Below are positions 8,454-16,123 of a stretch of 34,919 nt of DNA, in pieces (the stretch's first letter is position 1; each line of letters opens with the position of its first letter). The notes beneath the pieces were generated by a model, which saw nothing but the letters and a program-made list of their open reading frames with translations, was not told the DNA's origin and did not search any database. The DNA is taken from positions 1 to 34,919 of the forward strand of contig MWBZ01000035.1 in assembly GCA_002069765.1 (NCBI GenBank), given 5' to 3'. The stretch comes from a bacterium ADurb.Bin243. GTDB lineage: Bacteria; Muiribacteriota; UBA9980. The position numbers were made by a program, and so were the translations under genes.

Positions 8454-9472
8454 GACATGTACCTCCACAATCCTTCAAATTCGACAATATTATAGACGCT
8501 GTACGCCTCGTATCTCTTACGCCTTATGATGTTTTTAATTCTTTCAAAAATCGAGGCGGAATCGCCGCCGCCGCCCTTTATAGTGGCGTTTACGTCGACG
8601 CCGGGCCATTTTTCGCCTATCCTTCGGCATATTTCAATAATATGCGTTATATAAGGCTTATAAATTAATTTTCTCACGCTGAAAGAAGTGTCGTGATCAT
8701 TATTCAGTTTAACCGTTCCGTTATCGTAAAATTTCAAAGCGTGGAAATGGAAAAAAACGGCTTTGAATTCCAGACCGGAAGTTTTCTCGATACCGGCCAC
8801 CACGGCGCCTTTTTGAAATATATCATACTGCTGTACATTCCAGGGCGCAAGGCCGCCGCCGAGATGGGCCAGTTCATGAACTCCATTAAACCGGGTAAGC
8901 CAGTCGTCTAGATATTTCTGATCGCCCAGCCGCCCTTCCTCGTATCGAAAATAACACCACTCATTACATTGCTGCCGCCACCATTTAAGAGCCTTCAGAC
9001 CGTCGCCGTCGTTTCTTATCGTCACAAACTGCACGCAATATTTTCCGGACTCTTTAGTGGCGTCATATTTCGGAGTATATCTATGCTGCGTGATAATAAT
9101 CGATATATCGCTTTTAAACTCGTCGAACAAAGCCAGAGGATCTGAGAAAAAATAAGTATCGGCGTCCAGATATGTACAAAAATCGAGATTAAATTTTTCC
9201 AGAGAATAAAGAATGATCGAAGGAGTGCAGGTCCAGCAATATTCTACCGGCGTACGCCCCGATTTTAATTTTAATAGTTCTTCATCTTCAAATTCTTTTA
9301 AAGATACTATAGTAGCATGTTTCAAATTCAAACTCAAAAGAATTTCCAGCGCCTTATCGTCGAAAGGAAAAATATACAAATGAAAACTTGCGCAGTTTCG
9401 CTCCAGAGATTCATATAAAGCAAGACCGCGGGACAAATAATTAATATCAAAAAGGGTACAAAAATTTAACAC
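8441..9472 (-). CDS. GT-A glycosyltransferase (GT8-like, DxD motif)
   Basis: A 343-aa protein opening with NFCTLFDINYLSRGLALYES, the pattern of transferases that act like glycogenin/GT8 enzymes. The metal-binding DxD site is clear in TYLDADTYFFSDP (about residues 101-113), and LGDQKYLDDW gives the downstream conserved Asp. LAHLGGGLAPWN follows. Start codon is GTG with AGGTG about 8 bases upstream. A 73-base AT-rich gap precedes it, the largest within this stretch of the cluster; I could not define a convincing promoter there. Expected role: transfer of a sugar from a nucleotide donor to the growing lipid-linked glycan. Donor unknown. Confidence 0.8.
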   Translation of the reverse strand: MLNFCTLFDINYLSRGLALYESLERNCASFHLYIFPFDDKALEILLSLNLKHATIVSLKEFEDEELLKLKSGRTPVEYCWTCTPSIILYSLEKFNLDFCTYLDADTYFFSDPLALFDEFKSDISIIITQHRYTPKYDATKESGKYCVQFVTIRNDGDGLKALKWWRQQCNEWCYFRYEEGRLGDQKYLDDWLTRFNGVHELAHLGGGLAPWNVQQYDIFQKGAVVAGIEKTSGLEFKAVFFHFHALKFYDNGTVKLNNDHDTSFSVRKLIYKPYITHIIEICRRIGEKWPGVDVNATIKGGGGDSASIFERIKNIIRRKRYEAYSVYNIVEFEGLWRYMSWHV

Positions 9473-9545
9473 TTATTTTCACCTGACGCATGGATAAAAT
9501 TTTAGTTTATAATCAAAAAAATTTAACTTAAACATGAATAAATTT

Positions 9546-10385
9546 TCAATTATTTTGCCGGACTTTTTTTTGAAATAGATAACCTTCATAACGCGCGGCG
9601 GTGCTTTCTACGAAAACATTTCCGCCTAAAGCCTCAAAATCATAGATTAAATCGTAACCTTCCGAAAAATATCTAAGAAATTTTTGCCTGTTGAATACAC
9701 GGCAGGGATAACTCGCATCATATATAGAGGGCGGAACCCGCTGAACGGTTATCCTGTCTTCGTCATCAAAAAATATCGTCCTGTCTATAATTATAAACTC
9801 GAAATCCCTTTTTACAATATCATCGAGCAAGGCGTATGAATCCTCGAGATATTGTATCACCGAAGAAAGCAATATTACTTCGGATTTTTCGGATTTCATG
9901 CAAGAATTCAAATCGTAATAAAATTTCAACTGGCCGTTCTCGAAATGTTTTTTACCGCATTCGACAAATTTCGGCTGTTCAATAATATTCCACTTTACTT
10001 CTTTAAGGACGCCCAACATACCTATATTTTGATAGTAAGAGCTGCCGAGTGAACCGCCAAAATCGATAATATTCAACTTCAAATCTTTTAGGGCCGCTAT
10101 CCATAAAAGCGCAGAAAGCAAAGGCCAGGAATATTGAATTTTATCGAACAAAACCGAATCTCGTTCATAAACGGCTTTTTTATCTCTGACAAGAATTAAA
10201 GCCTCGAAAACTTTTTCAAAAATAGCTTCGCCGTCATATCCCGCAGAATCGGCGAGAGCGGCCTGCCAGGAACTGTAATCGCCAAAATGACCATACATCG
10301 CCTCAGGCGGGCCGTATCTAAAATGCCTGTAAGCGGAAGTCAGGAAAGGCGGCGTCAATTGTCTGATAATTCCTTTTAAATTCAT
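9546..10385 (-). CDS. putative methyltransferase, TIGR04325-like
   Basis: A 279-aa protein matching from memory the TIGR04325 'putative methyltransferase' family found in surface polysaccharide loci. The N-terminal part has the family's YGHFGDYSSWQAAL and AGYDGEAIFEKV segments, and a Rossmann motif I follows as NIIDFGGSLGSSYYQ (about 105-119). Then comes WNIIEQPKFVECGKKHF and a motif II/III region with VILLSSVIQYLED. The ATG overlaps the stop of the small ORF at 10382-10552 as ATGA, so the two are probably translated together. Substrate unknown; the context suggests a glycan-modifying methyltransferase. Confidence 0.78.
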   Translation of the reverse strand: MNLKGIIRQLTPPFLTSAYRHFRYGPPEAMYGHFGDYSSWQAALADSAGYDGEAIFEKVFEALILVRDKKAVYERDSVLFDKIQYSWPLLSALLWIAALKDLKLNIIDFGGSLGSSYYQNIGMLGVLKEVKWNIIEQPKFVECGKKHFENGQLKFYYDLNSCMKSEKSEVILLSSVIQYLEDSYALLDDIVKRDFEFIIIDRTIFFDDEDRITVQRVPPSIYDASYPCRVFNRQKFLRYFSEGYDLIYDFEALGGNVFVESTAARYEGYLFQKKVRQNN

Positions 10386-10552
10386 ACTTCTTTAATTAAA
10401 CCCTTGTTTTTATTTACCCCTGATATTTTAAGTATCGTTATATCAAGAGGCTGGTTAATCCCGCCGTGCATCAGTTCAACGGCTTTATCGGCAAATTTAG
10501 AATTATGGCAGTGCTTTTTTAACGTAAAAACACCTTCCTGATCAAAGCGCAT
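10382..10552 (-). CDS. small ORF, 56 aa, unknown; possible remnant or overlooked gene
   Basis: An open frame of 57 codons starting at ATG 10552 and ending with a TGA that overlaps the ATG of the downstream TIGR04325 gene (ATGA). Codon choice resembles its neighbours, and the product is a plausible soluble peptide rich in Lys, Asn and His (HCHNSKFADKAVELMHGGI, then PLDITILKISGVNKNKG). An in-frame TGA stands six codons before the ATG. The frame overlaps the end of the upstream glycosyltransferase gene by 34 bases, and the ribosome site is weak (AAAGAAAAT). It might be a real small protein, or the C-terminal remains of a larger gene whose front was replaced when the glycosyltransferase gene moved in. 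No family recognised. Without it there would be a 133-base gap in an otherwise tightly packed operon. Confidence 0.5.
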   Translation of the reverse strand: MRFDQEGVFTLKKHCHNSKFADKAVELMHGGINQPLDITILKISGVNKNKGLIKEV

Positions 10553-11463
10553 ATTTTCTTTGCGATAGCTTCAATTTTTTTATAAATTCCGGCGGGCGGG
10601 GGTGACGGACGGCTGTGTTTTGAAAGATAATAGTTTTTAATGGCTTCAAACGCCTTCGCATCGGGTTTCATTTCAATTTTTTCAATCTTAACGGGATTTT
10701 GAGATACTTTAGTGATATTATATGCCCCGGTTACCTGGCAATGCGTCCCGCTCGCATCGTTGCCGATATTATCGATCAGAGACCGTCCGGGATAAAGCGT
10801 CAGCTTATCTTTTAAAAACGCCGACGCATGCCACCTTATAGCCCATGAATCATTAACGCCCTCGATCTGATGCTCGAGCATCTGAGTGAAACCGTATGAA
10901 CCGTCAAAATCAAATTCAGCGGTAAGATTTCGCTCGCGCAGTTCTTTTAAAAGTTTTTTTCCGTCCGATTCAAAAACGCTCCAGCCCCTTTTCCAGGTGG
11001 CCCAGCCCCAGCAGTCGGCGCCCTTTAAAAAAAACGTCTCGTCGAGTTTTCCTTCCACTGGATAAATATAACCGTGTATACTGACCACGCGGTCGCAGTT
11101 TTCGTAAAATTCAAGTCCTTCGTTCATATAACGCAGAAAATAAGGCGAGCTTACCATATCGTCTTCCATTACAATAACGCGCCCGTATTTTTCGACGACA
11201 TCGGTAACCCCGGCAATTATAGATTTTGCAAGGCCAAAATTTTCAGCCCGCTCGGCTATTGTTATTTTCTTAAAACCTTTAACGCTTTTTATATATTCTC
11301 TTACAACGCCAACAGAATCTTTCGCTTTGTCGTTTTTAGGGCCGTCGGAAAAAACTATCAATTCGCTTTCGCCGGCAAACTCGTTTTTTAAAAGCGCTTC
11401 CACCGTTCTTCGGGTATGATCGGGCCTGTTATATACAAAAAGCACTATAGGGGCTAATTTCAT
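10519..11463 (-). CDS. GT-A fold glycosyltransferase (paralogue of the 3150-4097 gene)
   Basis: About 314 aa from ATG 11463. The opening APIVLFVYNRPDHTRRTVEA matches the 3150-4097 protein, as do the metal-binding VMEDDMVSS (about residues 99-107), DCWGWATWKRGW and the late DASGTH segment. These are features of HlpA/GNT-I-like transferases. The ATG shares a base with the CapA stop (TAATG), and GGAGGT lies 11 bases upstream inside the end of capA; the longer frame from 11511 would overlap capA by 49 bases without need. It transfers a sugar in the cytoplasm, presumably to the lipid-linked glycan. Two divergent copies in one locus imply two linkages of a similar kind. Specificity unknown. Confidence 0.78.
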   Translation of the reverse strand: MKLAPIVLFVYNRPDHTRRTVEALLKNEFAGESELIVFSDGPKNDKAKDSVGVVREYIKSVKGFKKITIAERAENFGLAKSIIAGVTDVVEKYGRVIVMEDDMVSSPYFLRYMNEGLEFYENCDRVVSIHGYIYPVEGKLDETFFLKGADCWGWATWKRGWSVFESDGKKLLKELRERNLTAEFDFDGSYGFTQMLEHQIEGVNDSWAIRWHASAFLKDKLTLYPGRSLIDNIGNDASGTHCQVTGAYNITKVSQNPVKIEKIEMKPDAKAFEAIKNYYLSKHSRPSPPPAGIYKKIEAIAKKICALIRKVFLR

Positions 11464-12611
11464 TAGTATAAAAAACCTCCTTTGAGCGCGCAATACCTTT
11501 GAACCGCCCATCTATGAGACTCGATAGCCAAATTATGGCACAGCAAAGGCCCTTGAATTTCTTGTTTGTAAGCCGGGATACCCATAAATTTTTTTATCAT
11601 TAACTTAACGGTTTCGAAAAAAGTAAAATCGGTTTTCACTCCAAGAGAATCATTATAAAATTTTAAATACCTGTTTTGCCAAAGCCATTCAACAATTTCA
11701 TCCATCTTTTGCTCATAAACGCTTTCCGACAACATTTCGTTTAATTTTAACAGTCGAATTAAAAATTTTTCGTCAGCGCATACTTCTACAACACCGTCTT
11801 TTTTTCTGTGCGCTATAATTTCAAATCCTTTATAACGTGCATTTTCAAATTTAAGGCTCACGCAGTAGCCATAATCCCAGAACTCCGCCTTATCCGCACC
11901 GTTATAATCAAAATAAAAATTGCCCAGACTATAAAAAATCGGTTTCCCGCGATAAATTTCTACCCCCTGCGGCACGTGAGGATGATGGCATATAACCGCA
12001 TCGGCGCCGAGTTCGATCAATTTCTTAAAACGCCGGCGCCATTCGGGAAGCGGAAGATCAATTTCTTCTACGCCGGCATGCGCCTGGACTATTAAAAAGT
12101 CACAGTTTCGTTTTGCGTCAACGATTATTTGGTCGGCGCACGGGCTGTTAATCCATGCAAAACCGGGCATCTCGGGACCGGTTGAAGCGCCGAAACCCCA
12201 TTCGGCGAAAGCCAGAAACGAAAATTTAACGCCTTTAATTTCTTTGACGACATTTTTATTGGCTTCGGTAAAATTCAACCCGGCACCTATAACATGAACA
12301 TTTTTAAACATCGAAATCGTATTTTCCAGAGACTTTACGCCAAAATCCATTATATGGTTATTAGCGATATTAAATAAGTCAAACCCCGCATCCACAAGGA
12401 CTTTTGCGACAGATTCGCGCTGGAAAATCGCCGGTCCCGCCTTTAATACGGGCTCCGATCCAGCCGCTTTGACGGGCGCTTCAAAATTACACGACCTGAA
12501 ATCGTGGCTATTCATTTTTTTCAAAAGCTCTTCGCCTATAATACCTTTTTCATGAGGCTCGCCAGCCGCAAAAACATCGCCGGCAAAAAAAAGAGCTATA
12601 CAGTTATCCAT
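11463..12611 (-). CDS. CapA-family metallophosphatase-like protein
   Basis: About 382 aa with the full calcineurin-like pattern of the CapA (poly-gamma-glutamate synthesis protein) family: FFAGDVF near the N-terminus (about 9-15), CNFEAPV (about 41-47), IANNHIMDFG (about 82-91), VQAHAGVEE (about 175-183) and CHHPHVPQGVE (about 208-218), with YSLGNFYFD after it. These supply metal-binding Asp, Glu, Asn and His residues. No signal peptide is visible, so it is probably cytoplasmic. The start overlaps the upstream stop as TGATG (ATG 12611) or GTGA (GTG 12614). CapA proteins are known from polyglutamate capsules, but no CapB/CapC ligase is present, so a role in polysaccharide synthesis or phosphate-group removal is more likely here. 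Confidence 0.85.
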   Translation of the reverse strand: MDNCIALFFAGDVFAAGEPHEKGIIGEELLKKMNSHDFRSCNFEAPVKAAGSEPVLKAGPAIFQRESVAKVLVDAGFDLFNIANNHIMDFGVKSLENTISMFKNVHVIGAGLNFTEANKNVVKEIKGVKFSFLAFAEWGFGASTGPEMPGFAWINSPCADQIIVDAKRNCDFLIVQAHAGVEEIDLPLPEWRRRFKKLIELGADAVICHHPHVPQGVEIYRGKPIFYSLGNFYFDYNGADKAEFWDYGYCVSLKFENARYKGFEIIAHRKKDGVVEVCADEKFLIRLLKLNEMLSESVYEQKMDEIVEWLWQNRYLKFYNDSLGVKTDFTFFETVKLMIKKFMGIPAYKQEIQGPLLCHNLAIESHRWAVQRYCALKGGFLY

Positions 12612-14089
12612 CACTTATCACTCGCCGCTTCAGATCTCTTTTTGATTATCCAGCAAATATTTCTAATATCATCGGCCTCGCCGTATTTGTTGGCGGCGCC
12701 GTATTTTTTCCATCCGTCCGATAACTCAAGCAAAAATCTGTCAATTTCTATCTCGGGCATTATCCAATCCGCTTCTACATCCCATTCCGGCCAATCTGTA
12801 CAATTTCTTCTGTGCTCAAAAATAAAAATTTTTTCTCCAAACTCAAACGCCTTTAAAACGGCCTTTTTCCAGATGGCGGTATCGCAATGGTTTCCCATAA
12901 GCATATGAATTCCAATAATTTTTGGCATTTTCCCGCCCGGCGTTTTCAGATTAACAAATTCTTCGACATTTATCGGCGTATAACCCTTATAGAAGCGAAA
13001 ACCAAATACCATGCCTTCTGACACATGAGGATATATGACTTCTAAAAAACGCTCATTTTCCAAATCGAAGTGGTCGTTCAAGAGTTCACAACAAGATTTG
13101 TGGGTGTCGCTTTCGCCTTCGCCGTACACCTTGCTTATCTTAATAAGCCGTGAACCGGGTAATTTATATTCAAGCTCCAAATAATTGGATTTCTTACCGT
13201 ACATTAACATCCATTCAAATTTATAAACAGTTTCCGGATATCCTTTTTCATCTCCGTTAAAAACGTTAGATGCATAAAGTCCTGAAAAGGGCTTGAATTC
13301 GAGTTCATAAATAGAACGCGTAATTATCGACAGGTTCTTATTTTTAAGATGATTTTTAACTTTAATAAATCTTTCTTCATTTTTAAGCCAACCCTTGCCG
13401 AAGAAAAAAGAATTCACGCTAACCATTTTATTTGCAGCCATTTCTTCCCTGGTTAAAAATGGATACGTCATAACTCCGTTACGCGGCGCTTCATGAAAAA
13501 CCCTTAAAGTAGTGCAATGCAGGCTGATTCCGTCATATTTTTGAACCATGGGGTCAAGAATATAAGGATAATAAGCCTTCATGTAAAGGTCAAAAAGGTC
13601 CTTTTTTATTTTGCTTTTTAATTTATTCAATAAAGCTTGATCGACGGGTTTAGAATAATATTCATGCTGATTGGTTACGAAATATTTTTTTGAAGAAAAG
13701 TCACGCAAATATATCAGAGAAATAAATTCATCGCGGGTTTCACAATTTTTAATTACTTCAAATATTAACTCACAAATTTTAGCCATATATGGGTTTAAAT
13801 CAAAAAAAACAATAGATTCCAGCTGCTCGAGCCTTGCTAAAATATTTAGCCCGCCAAGCCCGCCGATAACCGAATAAAAATTTTTACACTGCATTACGTT
13901 CGGGCCTTCAACGATGCCTTTGAGCCCTTCGAACTGATCGGCTGACGCAAGATAAATTTTATCTTCTAATAAAAAATATTCATCGTTTAATATTTTAACG
14001 CCAACCGGCTTTTTAAAATTATTCGTTGTAAATTTATTATAAACCTTAACCGGTAGTTTAGTTATTTTTTTAAAAATTTTTTTTATCAT
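12611..14089 (-). CDS. unrecognised 492-aa protein with a Rossmann-like N-terminal segment
   Basis: I do not recognise a family. The first 30 residues are basic and amphipathic. A glycine-rich segment, FYSVIGGLGGLNILARLEQL, followed by VFFDLNPYMAKI (about residues 72-104), looks like the nucleotide or SAM-binding start of a Rossmann fold, where the Asp after the second strand would hold the ribose. The middle holds many charged and aromatic residues (YDGISLHCTTLRVFHEAP). The C-terminal third has KIIGIHMLMGNHCDTAIWKK and IFIFEHRRNCTDWPEWD, which could be a second alpha/beta domain. No signal peptide or membrane segment. The gene is AT-rich compared with the operon at 25.9-33.4 kb, as are its neighbours. 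It is flanked by CapA and a methyltransferase, so a glycan-modifying role is possible but unsupported. Confidence 0.8.
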   Translation of the reverse strand: MIKKIFKKITKLPVKVYNKFTTNNFKKPVGVKILNDEYFLLEDKIYLASADQFEGLKGIVEGPNVMQCKNFYSVIGGLGGLNILARLEQLESIVFFDLNPYMAKICELIFEVIKNCETRDEFISLIYLRDFSSKKYFVTNQHEYYSKPVDQALLNKLKSKIKKDLFDLYMKAYYPYILDPMVQKYDGISLHCTTLRVFHEAPRNGVMTYPFLTREEMAANKMVSVNSFFFGKGWLKNEERFIKVKNHLKNKNLSIITRSIYELEFKPFSGLYASNVFNGDEKGYPETVYKFEWMLMYGKKSNYLELEYKLPGSRLIKISKVYGEGESDTHKSCCELLNDHFDLENERFLEVIYPHVSEGMVFGFRFYKGYTPINVEEFVNLKTPGGKMPKIIGIHMLMGNHCDTAIWKKAVLKAFEFGEKIFIFEHRRNCTDWPEWDVEADWIMPEIEIDRFLLELSDGWKKYGAANKYGEADDIRNICWIIKKRSEAASDK

Positions 14090-14110
14090 ATTATTAAACC
14101 TGCATAAAAA

Positions 14111-14806
14111 TTAGATTTTTTTTAAAATTAAGCCGTAATTATTCGGCGCTGCATAAGGAAAACCAATAACCATCCATAAAATTTTAAACAATTTATTCAA
14201 TTTTCTAGTTAAAAAATTATCGTATTTGTAGTAGTTGATTTCAAAAGCTATTCGAGTATACCAGCGTTCCAGCTCGCATGCCTTTATCTGCCCGACTTTT
14301 TGCTGCTGGGGATTGGTTATATAATTTAATATAGCCGCCGGAGGATAAACCCGCACATGGTCTATATCGTCGTAGAAGCGATGATTCGCCACAAGAGGAG
14401 ATCTTAATATAATAACCGCTTCTTTTTTCGCCACGCGGAATAATTCTTCAATGACTTTAATGACGCCCGGATAGCCGAAATGTTCAATAACATGAGAACA
14501 GTGGACTATATCAAATTCGCCGTCTTTATAAGGAAGTTCAAGCGCGTCGGCTGAACGGGCGTTATAGCCTTTTTTTAAAGCCGCTTCGACCAATTCAGAA
14601 TTAATATCCGCGCAGTTGATCTCGATATTCTTAAAATGCGATTTTATATGGTCGGCGAATAAACACATTCCACAACCAATATCCGCTAACTTTATTTCTT
14701 TTTCGGCGCCAAAATATTTAAGTATAAAGTTGTCGATTTTTTTAAACTCGATAAGATCGGTTTCAAACGGATATTTATTGACCATCTCGTTAAAATAATT
14801 AAACAC
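14111..14806 (-). CDS. class I SAM-dependent methyltransferase
   Basis: A 231-aa single-domain enzyme. Motif I is IKLADIGCGMCLFADHI (about 38-54), the acidic post-I residue is in INCADINSELVEA, DIVHCSHVIEHF is motif II, and a motif III strand follows as AVIILRSPLVANH. The UbiE/Methyltransf_11 type fits best. The start is GTG 14806, overlapping the wzt stop by 8 bases; ATG 14785 is another choice with no better ribosome site. Tight coupling to wzt is notable, because in ABC-type O-antigen systems a methyltransferase often caps the chain end that Wzt recognises. Whether this enzyme caps or modifies internal sugars cannot be told. Confidence 0.85.
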   Translation of the reverse strand: MFNYFNEMVNKYPFETDLIEFKKIDNFILKYFGAEKEIKLADIGCGMCLFADHIKSHFKNIEINCADINSELVEAALKKGYNARSADALELPYKDGEFDIVHCSHVIEHFGYPGVIKVIEELFRVAKKEAVIILRSPLVANHRFYDDIDHVRVYPPAAILNYITNPQQQKVGQIKACELERWYTRIAFEINYYKYDNFLTRKLNKLFKILWMVIGFPYAAPNNYGLILKKI

Positions 14807-16103
14807 TCAACCCACCGCCATTCCCCAAAGTCCAATCGGCATCGACATATATCATTCCGGAACTCGAATTCCATTTGCAGGAGTTGTCATTTTTATCAGC
14901 CGCAAATTCGACATCGAATGAAAAAACGTTTTCAACGTCATCGAGTTTCTGGCCCTGAATCCATAGTTTGAGACTGATATAATAATTTCCCGGAAGAAGA
15001 GGCATAGACTCGACATTGCATATAATTTCACCGCGCCCCTCAAGTACTTGAGGTATATTATTATTTTGATTAACACTGTCGAGTGTAAAAGCCCTCGTTC
15101 CAAGCGTATTGGTAAATATAATATAAAAATAAGGCGAAACGATTTTAGTATCGAAGTTATAGTAAATTTTCATGCTAAACGGTTTGCCGTTTTCAAGACT
15201 TCTGGCATTTCCAACCATTTCAAAACCGCTTAAATAAGGCTTTAATCCCTTTTCGCGGTTGGGATGCCCGATAAGCGAATTCATGCCCGGCTGATCGTTC
15301 GGTTTCTGGCTTAAATAACAAGAAATAGCCTTTTCTATATTATCGTAACAGCTGATTTCGCCGTTTTTTAAATAAACGCCCCGTTCGCAAAGCATGCTTA
15401 TCGCCGCCATATTATGGCTCACAAAAAGAATGGTCCGCCCTTCTTTTCCGACTTCTTCCATCTTGCCGAGGCATTTTTTTTGAAACGCGGCGTCGCCGAC
15501 GGCAAGGACTTCATCGACGACGAGTATTTCGGGCTCGAGATGGGCCGCCACCGAAAACGCCAGACGGACATACATTCCCGAAGAATAACGCTTCACCGGC
15601 GTATCGAGAAATTTCTCCACTTCCGAAAATGCGACAATTTCATCGAATTTTCGCTTTATCTCTTCACGTCCCATACCGAGAATGGCGCCGTTCAAATAAA
15701 TATTTTCACGGCCCGTCAGCTCCGGATGAAAACCGGTGCCGACTTCGAGAAGGCTTGCCACGCGGCCGTTTATCCAGATATCGCCGGCGGAAGGATCGGT
15801 TATGCGGCTCAAAATTTTAAGAAGCGTCGATTTGCCTGCGCCGTTACGGCCAATGATGCCGATACGCTCGCCCGCTTTTATTTCTAAATTAACGCCGTTA
15901 AGCGCCCAGAATTCTTCGCTCTCGTCCGCCCCGGGCGCGCCGGGCGCGCCGGCGCCGCCCGAAAAAGGATGCAGCAACAAATCGACCGCGCCTTTTGCTT
16001 TTTCGACCAGAACGTCGCGGAAGGTTTTATAACCGTTCTGGCGCTGGTGGCCTATTATATATTTTTTGCCGAGATTTTCTATTTTAATGGCATAATCTGA
16101 CAT
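14799..16103 (-). CDS. wzt: O-antigen ABC exporter ATP-binding protein with C-terminal carbohydrate-binding domain
   Basis: 434 aa. The nucleotide-binding domain (about 1-265) has Walker A GRNGAGKST (85-93), signature YSSGMYVRLAFS (173-184), Walker B ILVVDEVLAVGD (193-204) and the H-loop SHN (229-231). The extra C-terminal 165 or so residues (about 270-434) are beta-rich with FSFDVEF near the end, as in the Wzt C-terminal domain that binds the modified chain end of the O-polysaccharide. With Wzm it powers export of undecaprenyl-linked polysaccharide across the inner membrane. An unusual Gly-Ala-Pro run (GGAGAPGAPGAD, about 49-60) lies between the first beta strands; it is encoded by a 9-base tandem repeat (15933-15959). 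Wzm lies 20 bases upstream and a methyltransferase overlaps its stop. Confidence 0.95.
   Translation of the reverse strand: MSDYAIKIENLGKKYIIGHQRQNGYKTFRDVLVEKAKGAVDLLLHPFSGGAGAPGAPGADESEEFWALNGVNLEIKAGERIGIIGRNGAGKSTLLKILSRITDPSAGDIWINGRVASLLEVGTGFHPELTGRENIYLNGAILGMGREEIKRKFDEIVAFSEVEKFLDTPVKRYSSGMYVRLAFSVAAHLEPEILVVDEVLAVGDAAFQKKCLGKMEEVGKEGRTILFVSHNMAAISMLCERGVYLKNGEISCYDNIEKAISCYLSQKPNDQPGMNSLIGHPNREKGLKPYLSGFEMVGNARSLENGKPFSMKIYYNFDTKIVSPYFYIIFTNTLGTRAFTLDSVNQNNNIPQVLEGRGEIICNVESMPLLPGNYYISLKLWIQGQKLDDVENVFSFDVEFAADKNDNSCKWNSSSGMIYVDADWTLGNGGGLSV
15933..15959. repeat. short 9-base tandem repeat inside wzt
   Basis: Two exact copies of GGGCGCGCC (15933-15941, 15942-15950) followed by a degenerate copy (15951-15959). 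It encodes the Gly-Ala-Pro run of Wzt and stands out as very GC-rich in AT-leaning surroundings. Copy changes would keep frame. Confidence 0.75.
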
Positions 16104-16123
16104 AAATCACTTCTAACTAAAAA

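Noticed and set aside
9473-9545. AT-rich gap that might hold a promoter for the gene at 8441-9472
   Set aside because: TATAAA- and TAAAAT-like boxes occur but no -35 lies at a 16-18 base spacing with good match.
15931-15960. GC-rich repeat considered as a phase-variation tract
   Set aside because: Repeat unit is 9 bases, so copy changes keep the frame and cannot switch the gene off.
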